DNA of 64,000 bases from Parapedobacter deserti. GTDB taxonomy: Bacteria > Bacteroidota > Bacteroidia > Sphingobacteriales > Sphingobacteriaceae. A model generated the notes under the pieces. It made no database searches, was not told the DNA's origin, and saw only the letters and a program-made list of their open reading frames with translations. Of this stretch, positions 49,269-57,249 are shown piece by piece. The DNA lies in contig NZ_JBHRTA010000008.1 of NCBI RefSeq assembly GCF_042646065.1, forward strand, positions 1 through 64,000, given 5' to 3'. Position numbers and translations under genes: made by a program. Position 1 is the first letter of the stretch. The number at the start of each line of letters is the position of its first letter.

Positions 49269-50744
49269 ATGAAACAGTTTTTCTATTTATTTACTATGAT
49301 ATTGGTCTCCGCGGCTTGCCGGGGAAACGGGCAGAGCAGGGTTACTTACGTGCCGGATACAGCTATGTTGAGCAATGCTTTTGAGGCTTACCGGGAGCCG
49401 ACGATTACGCACCGTAGGTTTAAGCATGCCGACATCGAACCGCTTATCCTAAAACGTCGGGGAGGTTCCGTCTTTGAGGTGACCCAATTAGGCGTTTCTG
49501 TGCTGGGAAAATCCATCTATCAAGTAAAGTACGGGATGGGTGAAAAGAAGGTGATGCTCTGGTCGCAGATGCATGGCAATGAGCCTACCGCCACCATGGC
49601 CTTGATGGATATCTTTAATTTTCTCGAAGCGCAAGGCGATGGTATGGATAGTGTACGTAACCAGTTAAAGGAACAGACGAGCTTATATTTCATCCCGATG
49701 CTCAATCCTGATGGCGCCGACATTTATACACGCCGAAATGCAATGGACGTCGATCTGAACCGGGATGCACGCATTGGTGCCACCGTGGAAGGCAGGCTCC
49801 TTATCGAAGCCGCTAAGTCCGTGCAGCCTGCGTATGCATTCAACCTGCACGATATGAATATTTATCACAATGTGCCCGGTACGCCTAGCCCTGCCACCAT
49901 AGCGCTGTTGGCACCTGCTTATAATGAAGTGCGTGATATTAACGAAGTACGTGGTAACGCAATGCGGATTGCCGCGGGCATGAACCGCATTTTGCAGGGA
50001 TATGTACCAAATGGAGTAGCCAAATACGACGATACCTATACGCCCCGGGGTTTTGGAGACAATTTTCAAAGTTGGGGGGCGAGTACCGTTTTGATCGAAT
50101 CGGGGGGCTACAATGGGGATCCCGAAAAACAATTCATCCGGAAGCTCAATTTCATGATCATCCTTAACGCATTGATCGAAATCTCCCAGGGCAGCTACCT
50201 GCAGTATGACATTGACGACTATGAAGCGATACCCTTGAGTGATTCGAAACTTTCTGATGTGCTTTTGCGCAACATCAGGGCTTCACGGGATTCCATGGAC
50301 TATAAAGTCGACGTTTCCATCAACCGGGATGAGCAAACGGAGGGAGATGAGTATTACGTGCGGTCGCGTATTGCTGATATCGGAGACCTGAAAGAAAATT
50401 ACGGATATGATGAACTGGATGGTGAAGGATATCGTTTTATGCAGGGTAAGATTTATCCAAAGGTATTTAATAGGATAGATGAGGTCTCCCTGGAGACTGC
50501 CATGAAACTTTTGCGGCAGGGTTATTACGCAATTCAACTTTCCAGTCAACCTGAAAATAGGTTCCACGGGCTGCCACTGGTGGTGTTCAGTCAACGGAAG
50601 CCAGCCCCGGCCAGCCTAAATTTGGGTAGGGAAGCCAACTTTTTTCTTGCGCGCAATGGGGTTCCAGCTTATGCGGTGGTCAATGGGTATCTGATTGATC
50701 TTTCATCCACCCCGCAACAAGTATTCAAAAATTATGTGTTTTAG
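49269..50744 (+). CDS. exported M14-family zinc carboxypeptidase, lipoprotein
   Basis: This 491-residue protein has a lipoprotein signal ending SAAC (Cys17). The zinc site is WSQMHGNEPTATMALMD (His and Glu of HxxE, about 102) plus AFNLHDMN (second His, about 198). TVLIESGGYNGDPE carries the probable catalytic Glu (about 278). The M14 domain is followed by a C-terminal part (about 330-491) without known motif. M14 enzymes cleave C-terminal residues or gamma-D-Glu-mDAP bonds, so a role in peptide or muropeptide breakdown is plausible. It is 64 bp from the S66 gene; both are exported hydrolases. Confidence 0.88.
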   Translation: MKQFFYLFTMILVSAACRGNGQSRVTYVPDTAMLSNAFEAYREPTITHRRFKHADIEPLILKRRGGSVFEVTQLGVSVLGKSIYQVKYGMGEKKVMLWSQMHGNEPTATMALMDIFNFLEAQGDGMDSVRNQLKEQTSLYFIPMLNPDGADIYTRRNAMDVDLNRDARIGATVEGRLLIEAAKSVQPAYAFNLHDMNIYHNVPGTPSPATIALLAPAYNEVRDINEVRGNAMRIAAGMNRILQGYVPNGVAKYDDTYTPRGFGDNFQSWGASTVLIESGGYNGDPEKQFIRKLNFMIILNALIEISQGSYLQYDIDDYEAIPLSDSKLSDVLLRNIRASRDSMDYKVDVSINRDEQTEGDEYYVRSRIADIGDLKENYGYDELDGEGYRFMQGKIYPKVFNRIDEVSLETAMKLLRQGYYAIQLSSQPENRFHGLPLVVFSQRKPAPASLNLGREANFFLARNGVPAYAVVNGYLIDLSSTPQQVFKNYVF

Positions 50745-50948
50745 GTAGGCAGGGCGCAAGACGCTCCATGGCTCCTTCTCTGCGTATCAGCAAGTGCGTG
50801 ACTACCGACTTTATTTTAGTATAACGGTTGAATAGGGCTTAAACCGCCGAAAACGGTGGCTTGGGCTGCCATGGAGTTGCCGGTTGTTCCATTATCAGCG
50901 AGATTTTGATAACTTAGTGCTGAAATTATTATAAATCTATGTTATTCC
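50745..50948. other. 204-bp spacer D with nested palindrome
   Basis: CTCCATGGC (50764-50772) is the exact reverse complement of GCCATGGAG (50868-50876). Between them lies a stem CCGCCG-AAAA-CGGTGG (50844-50859). It also contains GGCTTAAACCG (50836-50846), the same 11-mer found in spacer C (45928-45938). No gene. A weak -7-like TAACTTAG (50910-50917) precedes the next gene. Confidence 0.5.
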
Positions 50949-51926
50949 ATGTTGAAGACTTTGGTGAAGACGTTTTTGCTATGCTTCGGCGCGCTCTATC
51001 AGGTTTCTGGGCAAGTGCCTGATCAGCGCAACACCTATCACGCCGAAATGGGGCCCGATGAATTGGTGCTGAAAAATCCGGAAGGTAGGGTGCTGTTGGC
51101 ATATCGGCATACCGTGAAACCGCCTCCAGCAGGGGTTGACGAGGCATTTGGCCGCGCAGGTTATATCCACCCGCTGAAGACGCTTTCGGGAAAAGTACTG
51201 ACCAATATCCAGCCGGCTGACCATTACCACCATTATGGCCTTTGGAATCCATGGACGCGCATCGAGTATAAAGGAAAACTATACGACCTCTGGAATATAG
51301 GGGATAAAAAGGGAACAGTACGCTTTGTAGAATTTAAGGATACATTCAGCGATGCAGAACACGCGGGGTTCGAAGCGGTACACAACCATGTTATCTTCGA
51401 CGGGAAGAACGAAACCGTGATTATGCAAGAAGACTGGCGTATCGCAGTTTCCCAAATGCGTGCCGACCGGTACCAGTGTGACATTCGTTCCACCTTGAGA
51501 CCGGTCACCGATGCAGATGTTGTGTTAAAGGAATACCGATACGCCGGGTTGGGTTTCAGGGCCACCGCAGAATGGACTAATACGAACAGCGAGGTGCTAA
51601 CTTCCAGTGGAAAAACGCGGAGGGATGCAGACGGTTCTTTGGAGCGGTGGACAATCATTTACGGCAGGCTTGGAAATGGTGAAGGTGGTGTGCTTTTCCT
51701 TTCGCATCCTGACAATTACAACTTTCCAGAACCGGTCAGGATATGGCCCGAAGACGGGAATGGCGGTAGGGGAGACCAGTTTTTTAACTTCTCGCCGACA
51801 AAAAATAAGGACTGGGTGCTGAAATCGGGAAGTACCTATACGCTGCAATATCGCCTCGTGATTTTTGACGGAACCATGTCCGGCGATGAAGCAGAGCAAA
51901 TTTGGCAATCTTTTGCAAACCGGTGA
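50949..51926 (+). CDS. exported DUF6807 (PmoA-family) protein
   Basis: This 325-residue protein has a signal peptide ending VSGQ (about 24). The mature protein is beta-rich with the family segments RVLLAYRHTVKPPPAGV, FGRAGYIHPLKTLSGKVLTNIQPADHYHHYGLWNPWT and EYRYAGLGFRATAEW. Such proteins are often labelled 'PmoA family' in databases, although they are not methane oxygenase subunits. The DHYHHYGLW and RRDADG segments could hold a metal or catalytic site. They occur in sugar-degradation clusters with oxidoreductases, as here. Confidence 0.78.
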   Translation: MLKTLVKTFLLCFGALYQVSGQVPDQRNTYHAEMGPDELVLKNPEGRVLLAYRHTVKPPPAGVDEAFGRAGYIHPLKTLSGKVLTNIQPADHYHHYGLWNPWTRIEYKGKLYDLWNIGDKKGTVRFVEFKDTFSDAEHAGFEAVHNHVIFDGKNETVIMQEDWRIAVSQMRADRYQCDIRSTLRPVTDADVVLKEYRYAGLGFRATAEWTNTNSEVLTSSGKTRRDADGSLERWTIIYGRLGNGEGGVLFLSHPDNYNFPEPVRIWPEDGNGGRGDQFFNFSPTKNKDWVLKSGSTYTLQYRLVIFDGTMSGDEAEQIWQSFANR

Positions 51927-51971
51927 GTTGAAGTTGGGTAATTATTGACGTCGGATAATATTATAGTCACT

Positions 51972-52817
51972 ATGCAATATCACATGTTTTTTCGATGGGC
52001 ACGTTTGATGTTTATAAGCTTATCGTCAGTTCTGTTTGCTGATGCGCTGGTTGCGCAACCCGTAAACTGGAAGAAGATCAGTATATTGGTATATACTAAA
52101 AACGGCGTAGGATTCGTGCACGACAACATCGAAAACTCGGTTATCGCCTTGAAGGAATTGGGTGAGCAGCACGGTTTCAAGGTGGATGCAACGGACGATC
52201 CGTCCGTGTTTACGGATAATAACCTGAAACGCTATGACGCGTTGGTGTTTTCCAATACTAACAACGACGTGTTCGATACAGATGCCCAACGTGTCGCATT
52301 GATGCGGTATATCCAGTCAGGTGGCGGTTTCGTGGGTATTCACTCGGCATCGGGGACAGAACGGAAGTGGAAGTGGTTTAAGCAATTGTTGGGTGCTACG
52401 TTTTACTGGCATGACAAATTTCAGCCATTTACGGTCAACATCATCGATGCGCAACATCCTTCAGTAAGCCACCTATCTAGAAAATGGGAGAGGGTCCAGG
52501 GCGATGAGTTTTATTACCTCAAACAAATGAATGTAAACCTACATGTCGTTGCGGTGAATGATGCAACCACTTTGCAGGGAGAAGATGATCGCCGCTTGGA
52601 CACATTCGGCGACGTATTCCCGTCAGTTTGGTGTCAAGAGTTTGACGGCGGCAGATCGTGGTACACGTCGTTAGGACACGACAAAGCCGACTATATGGAC
52701 GAAGAGTTTAGGAAGCATATCCTCGGCGGTATCCAGTGGGTGGTCAGTGGTGCGGCGAAACGGGATTACAGCAAGGCATATGCAACCAGTCCGCAGGACG
52801 AAGTAAAAGAACGCTAA
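51972..52817 (+). CDS. ThuA-like exported protein
   Basis: This 281-residue protein is read from ATG 51972 (an ATG at 51984 is also possible) with a signal peptide ending VAQ. The ThuA (trehalose-utilisation) domain shows NIENSVIALKELGEQHGF, DALVFSNTNNDVF, FVGIHSASGTE, FTVNIIDAQHPSVSHL and SWYTSLGHD. The fold is like a class I glutamine amidotransferase but without the catalytic triad. Genes of this family accompany oxidoreductases of 3-keto-sugar metabolism. It starts 45 bp after the DUF6807 gene. Confidence 0.85.
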   Translation: MQYHMFFRWARLMFISLSSVLFADALVAQPVNWKKISILVYTKNGVGFVHDNIENSVIALKELGEQHGFKVDATDDPSVFTDNNLKRYDALVFSNTNNDVFDTDAQRVALMRYIQSGGGFVGIHSASGTERKWKWFKQLLGATFYWHDKFQPFTVNIIDAQHPSVSHLSRKWERVQGDEFYYLKQMNVNLHVVAVNDATTLQGEDDRRLDTFGDVFPSVWCQEFDGGRSWYTSLGHDKADYMDEEFRKHILGGIQWVVSGAAKRDYSKAYATSPQDEVKER

Positions 52818-52837
52818 CCGAATAAGAAAATAGCATC

Positions 52838-54259
52838 ATGGATAAGCAACGAAAGCAAACGAATAGAAGGACGTTTATCAAGCAAACAGCAGGAGGTTCG
52901 GCTTTGCTCCTGGCAGCCTCGGTGTTTCCGACGATTGTTCCTGCATCCGTGCTTGGAAAGAACGCACCAAGCAACCGCATTAATATAGGTCAGATCGGTT
53001 TCGGGCGCATTGCTAAGTCACACGACCTTCCCGAAGTATTGAAGCACCAATATGTGCATGTGGTTGCCGTTTCCGATGTCGACCGACACCGAATGGCCGC
53101 CGGTAAGGAATGGTTGGAACAGCAACAGGCCGAAAAGAATGGAGGAAAATCACCGGTCGAGGTAAAGACCTACGGTGATTACCGCAACCTTATTGCAGAC
53201 CAGAATGTCGACGCCGTGATCATCAGTACTCCTGACCATTGGCATGCGCAGCCTGCTATGGAAGCGGCTATTGCAGGCAAGCACATATACTTGCAGAAGC
53301 CTACTTCGCTTACCATCAGGGAAGGGCGTATGATGGCCGATGTGGTGTCCCGAACGGGGGTAGTCTTCCAGTTGGGGAGCCAGCAACGGTCCGTTCATCC
53401 TTGGCCACAATTTAAGCGTGCCTGTGAGCTGGTGCGCAATGGCCGCATCGGCACCATCAAACGGGTGATTATTGGACTGCCAGGGGATCCTGCAGGTGGC
53501 AACTTAGCAGAAATGCCTGTGCCGGACAATCTCGACTACGACCGTTGGTTGGGATCTACCCCGCTGATGCCGTATACACTCGACCGAGTACATTCCCAAA
53601 CCAACATTTACGACCGTCCCGGTTGGTTGCGTTGCGAGCAGTTTGGCGCGGGTATGATTACCGGATGGGGGTCGCACCACATCGACATTGCGCACTGGGG
53701 CTTGGGCACCGAGCTGAGCGGCCCATCGGAAGCAGAGGGCGAGGCGACATTCCCGACATCAGGTCTATGGGATGTACATGGTGATTTTGAGGTGGAAATG
53801 CTATACCCGGATAATGTTGTCATGCAAATCAGCGGTGCTCATCCGAATGGCGTCCGATTTGAGGGGACAGAAGGATGGATTTTTGTGTCGCGGGGCGATG
53901 TCGGAGTTACGGCAACTGATCCGGCGGCTGCCAACGGTAAAGAAAACGAAGCGTTTAAGGCTAGTAACAGTAAGATATTACAATCGGTAATCGGTGCGAA
54001 CGAAATCAAGCTGTATGAAAGCCCCGAGCAGCACACTAACTGGCTGGATTGTATACGCAACGGCAAACAGACGATCAGCCATGTCGAAGTGGCACATCGT
54101 TCTGGAACTGCCTGCCTCGTGGCGCACGCGGCCATGAAGCTCGGTCGGAGGCTCCGTTGGGATGTTACCACCGAACAGTTTATGAATGATGATGAAGCGA
54201 ATGCATTGCTATCCCGTCCGCAGCGTTTTCCGTACGGTACGCAGTATGTGAAAGGTTGA
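52838..54259 (+). CDS. Tat-exported Gfo/Idh/MocA-family oxidoreductase
   Basis: This 473-residue protein has a twin-arginine leader (NRRTFIKQTAGGSALL). The Rossmann start is NIGQIGFGRIAKSHD (about 49-63), followed by the LQKPTSLTI motif (in place of the usual EKP) and the C-terminal domain with WGSHHIDIAHWGL, which carries the His/Asp residues typical of catalysis. The family uses NAD(P) to oxidise sugars or sugar derivatives. Tat export of such a protein implies that the cofactor is loaded in the cytoplasm before export. It starts 20 bp after the ThuA gene. Confidence 0.9.
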   Translation: MDKQRKQTNRRTFIKQTAGGSALLLAASVFPTIVPASVLGKNAPSNRINIGQIGFGRIAKSHDLPEVLKHQYVHVVAVSDVDRHRMAAGKEWLEQQQAEKNGGKSPVEVKTYGDYRNLIADQNVDAVIISTPDHWHAQPAMEAAIAGKHIYLQKPTSLTIREGRMMADVVSRTGVVFQLGSQQRSVHPWPQFKRACELVRNGRIGTIKRVIIGLPGDPAGGNLAEMPVPDNLDYDRWLGSTPLMPYTLDRVHSQTNIYDRPGWLRCEQFGAGMITGWGSHHIDIAHWGLGTELSGPSEAEGEATFPTSGLWDVHGDFEVEMLYPDNVVMQISGAHPNGVRFEGTEGWIFVSRGDVGVTATDPAAANGKENEAFKASNSKILQSVIGANEIKLYESPEQHTNWLDCIRNGKQTISHVEVAHRSGTACLVAHAAMKLGRRLRWDVTTEQFMNDDEANALLSRPQRFPYGTQYVKG

Positions 54260-54318
54260 ATGGGGTAGTTTGAGTTCGGTGATCTTACCAAAAAATCGAT
54301 AATATTGTAATAGCATAA

Positions 54319-55719
54319 ATGAATAGACAGAAATCGCTGTTTTCGTTAGCAGCAGTTGCTACGTTGATGGCATGTAACCCTAACAAAGAAAATGTGCAAC
54401 AAAAGGACATCCAGCTGATCACGGTCGCACCAGGTCATTTCCATGCGGCTCTTGTACAGAAATCTATGTACCCCGAAGTGGATAGCATAGTGCATGTTTA
54501 CGCGCCGGATGGTTTGGAGCTCGATGCTCATTTAGCGTTGATAGACCGATACAATACTCGGGAAGATAAACCCACAGCTTGGGAACAGGTCGTATATCGG
54601 GGAGACGATTTCTTCGAGAAAATGCTGCAGGAACGAAAAGGTAATGTGGTGGTATTGGCCGGCAATAACCAGCATAAGATCGACTACATTACGCAGTCGG
54701 TAGACGCGGGACTGCACGTGTTGGCAGACAAGCCAATGGTGATTAACGCCGATGGGTTTGCTGAACTGAAAAGGGCGTTTGCCACCGCGTCCGAAAAGGG
54801 CGTTGTGCTATACGATATCATGACCGAACGATATGAGATCAACACCATGCTTCAGAAAGCATTATCGCAGGTGCCGGATTTCTTCGGCGGATTGGTGACG
54901 GGCAGTGTCGAAGACCCAGCCATTACCAAGGAGAGCATCCATCATTTTTTTAAAGAGGTATCTGGCAAGCCACTGGTTAGGCCTGCGTGGTTTTACGATA
55001 CCAGGCAGCAGGGAGAAGGTTTGGTGGATGTCACCACACATTTGGTGGATTTGGTGCAATGGGAGAGTTTTCCAGATCAGGTTATTGATTATCACCAAGA
55101 CATTCAGCTCGTCTCGGCTACTCGTTGGCCCACCAAGCTCACGCCCGCCCAGTTTGAGCGTTCTACCGGTCAAAAACAGATACCGTCGTTTCTTTCCGAA
55201 GCCGTTGACGAAAATGGGAACCTCGAAGTATTTGCAAACGGCGAAATCAACTACATGCTGAAAGGCATCCATGCCAAGGTGTCTGTCATCTGGAATTTTG
55301 AAGCGCCCCTTGGTACCGGAGATACGCATTATTCCATTATGCGTGGACAGCACGCCAACCTGATCATTAAGCAGGAAAAGGAAGAACAGTATAAACCGGT
55401 GCTCTATGTGGAGTCTACCGGGACCAGGGACAGGCAAGCCTTCGAGTCAACGCTTACGAAAGCTATCAAACAGCTAGGTGCAACGTATAAAGGTTTAACA
55501 TTCGAGCAAGTGGGTGATGGGCGTTATCGGATAACCGTTGATCCTTCCTTGGTCACCACGCACGAAGAACACTTTGCAGAGGTGACCGAGAAGTATCTCG
55601 GATTTCTCCAATCCGGCAACATGCCGGATTGGGAAGTGCCGAATATGATTGCCAAGTATTACTTGACCACCAAGGCGCTGGCGGAAGCCCGGACTGTTCG
55701 ATCTGATCAGACCAATTAA
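54319..55719 (+). CDS. Gfo/Idh/MocA-type oxidoreductase lipoprotein
   Basis: This 466-residue lipoprotein has the signal MNRQKSLFSLAAVATLMAC (Cys19). The N-terminal domain is a Rossmann-like fold (LITVAPGHFHAALVQK; VVVLAGNNQHKIDYI; HVLADKPMV), and the C-terminal domain is of the 'putative oxidoreductase C-terminal' type. VTTHLVDLVQWESFPDQVID carries the conserved His-Asp residues. The classic GxGxxG is altered to APGHFHA, so nucleotide binding may differ. It completes the DUF6807-ThuA-oxidoreductase cluster. Confidence 0.85.
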   Translation: MNRQKSLFSLAAVATLMACNPNKENVQQKDIQLITVAPGHFHAALVQKSMYPEVDSIVHVYAPDGLELDAHLALIDRYNTREDKPTAWEQVVYRGDDFFEKMLQERKGNVVVLAGNNQHKIDYITQSVDAGLHVLADKPMVINADGFAELKRAFATASEKGVVLYDIMTERYEINTMLQKALSQVPDFFGGLVTGSVEDPAITKESIHHFFKEVSGKPLVRPAWFYDTRQQGEGLVDVTTHLVDLVQWESFPDQVIDYHQDIQLVSATRWPTKLTPAQFERSTGQKQIPSFLSEAVDENGNLEVFANGEINYMLKGIHAKVSVIWNFEAPLGTGDTHYSIMRGQHANLIIKQEKEEQYKPVLYVESTGTRDRQAFESTLTKAIKQLGATYKGLTFEQVGDGRYRITVDPSLVTTHEEHFAEVTEKYLGFLQSGNMPDWEVPNMIAKYYLTTKALAEARTVRSDQTN

Positions 55720-55720
55720 A

Positions 55721-55762
55721 CAAACTGGGCGCCAACATATCGATGGCGCCCAGTTTGTTTTT
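55721..55762 (+). terminator. intrinsic terminator, possibly bidirectional
   Basis: A perfect 14-bp stem pairs 55721-55734 with 55744-55757, with a 9-nt loop, followed by TTTTT on the plus strand. On the minus strand the stem is followed by TTTAATT, so it may also end the susCD transcript that arrives from the other side (stop at 55777). Confidence 0.92.
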
Positions 55763-55776
55763 GGGAGGACCGTCAC

Positions 55777-57231
55777 CTAATATCCGTCGTTCTGCTGTGC
55801 TGCGATACCTGGGTTTGCATCGATTTCAGCTTGTGGGATTGGCAATATGGTTCTGTAGAAGCTCCGGTCGATGCTCTTATCCCGTGTGGGCGGTGCAATG
55901 CCGGCAAACTCGTCGTTGAACACGATCTCCCTGTCCAATCGGATCATATCGAAAAAGCGGTGGCCTTCGGCAAACAGCTCTTTGCTTCGCTCATCGAGGA
56001 TCATGTCCAAGGAGACCGTGGCGGCCGTAGCGGGCGGGAGGTTTGGCGAGCGCTTGCGGATTTCATTCAAATATCCCGCGGCCTTGGCCGGATCGGTCGG
56101 CAGCGCGGCCTCCGCGGCGATCAGGTAAATCTCCGATAGCCGGATGACCTTGATGTTGACAGCCGTAGAAGTAGCTTTCCCATCACCATCCAAATTGACG
56201 CTTCCGCTGTATTTATAGCTCGCACCCAGGCGCGTTTCGCTGGATTCGTCGGCAGCCATGATGCCCCAGCGCACATCGTCCTCGTCGGCTCCCAACCGGT
56301 TCAGAAAATAATCGCTCGCCATGAACCAGCCGAGCGCCGCTTGTGCACCATGCCCACGGCGCCTTAGGTAAAAGCCCAGTGACGCATTGCCCAAGTCTGC
56401 CTCATTGGGATAGACGCCCAACTCAAAAATCGACTCTGAACCAAATTCCGCGGCCCAGGAATCGACCCACTGATCGTTGGAATACAGGGTGTACACACCA
56501 TCGTTGATGATTTCCTCCGCGGCGAGCAATGCTTCGGCATGATTTTCCATGTATAAGTGCACGCGGGCTTGCATCGCCTTATTTGCATAGTAGTTTAAGT
56601 AGCCGTTGCGCTTGCTTTTTGCAAGCAAGGGCGCCGCGGCAGTCAAGTCGTCCAGGATCTGTGCGTAGTTTTCCGCCACCGAAGCACGGAGAGGCTGCGC
56701 CGAATATTCGATTGTCGTGGTTACGTTCGGTACGCCGAAGGCCGACGGGTCGTCGCTATATGTCTTGCCATACAAGCGTACGAGATCAAAATAAAGAATA
56801 GCCCTTGCAGTCAGCGCTTGTCCCTTCGCGCTGCTGAAATCTTCCGGCAACCCGGCGGCTTCAATTGCTTCGATATTTTCCAGTAAGTTGTTGACCTGCA
56901 GGATGCCGTCGTACATCGTCGACCAATACCCCGAGTAGTTATTTGCCGATACCGTGTGGTTGAAGGTATATAAGGCGTCCAATCCCCGTCCCTGTGAAAT
57001 GATCGTGAGGTCGCCCCCTTTCACGTCGCCATACAAGATAAAATTGCGGCCATAGTAGTTCGAATTGGCCATGATCCGCATCAAGCCGTTGATGACCACA
57101 CCGGCGTCTGCCGCGGTTTTGATGGAAGTTCTCGAGTCGCCTGAGTTACTTGGCTTTACATCAAGAAAATCGCTGCATGACGAGAGTGCAACACTCAGCG
57201 ACACAGCAGCTAATATTAATTTCGTCTTCAT
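55777..57231 (-). CDS. susD: SusD/RagB-family binding lipoprotein of the muropeptide-linked operon
   Basis: This 484-residue lipoprotein has the lipobox LSSC (Cys19), then SDFLDVKPS, the canonical SusD mature start. TPR-like helices follow (ALTARAILYFDLVRLYGKTYSDDPSAFGVP; QARVHLYMENHAEALLAAEEII), and the C-terminal DERSKELFAEGHRFFDMIRLDR plus LPIPQAEIDANPGIAAQQNDGY are strong family marks. It binds the ligand for the adjacent SusC. It is the last gene of the NlpC/P60-epimerase-susC-susD run, 18 bp after susC. Confidence 0.95.
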   Translation of the reverse strand: MKTKLILAAVSLSVALSSCSDFLDVKPSNSGDSRTSIKTAADAGVVINGLMRIMANSNYYGRNFILYGDVKGGDLTIISQGRGLDALYTFNHTVSANNYSGYWSTMYDGILQVNNLLENIEAIEAAGLPEDFSSAKGQALTARAILYFDLVRLYGKTYSDDPSAFGVPNVTTTIEYSAQPLRASVAENYAQILDDLTAAAPLLAKSKRNGYLNYYANKAMQARVHLYMENHAEALLAAEEIINDGVYTLYSNDQWVDSWAAEFGSESIFELGVYPNEADLGNASLGFYLRRRGHGAQAALGWFMASDYFLNRLGADEDDVRWGIMAADESSETRLGASYKYSGSVNLDGDGKATSTAVNIKVIRLSEIYLIAAEAALPTDPAKAAGYLNEIRKRSPNLPPATAATVSLDMILDERSKELFAEGHRFFDMIRLDREIVFNDEFAGIAPPTRDKSIDRSFYRTILPIPQAEIDANPGIAAQQNDGY

Positions 57232-57249
57232 TTTGTAGTAGCTTTATCA

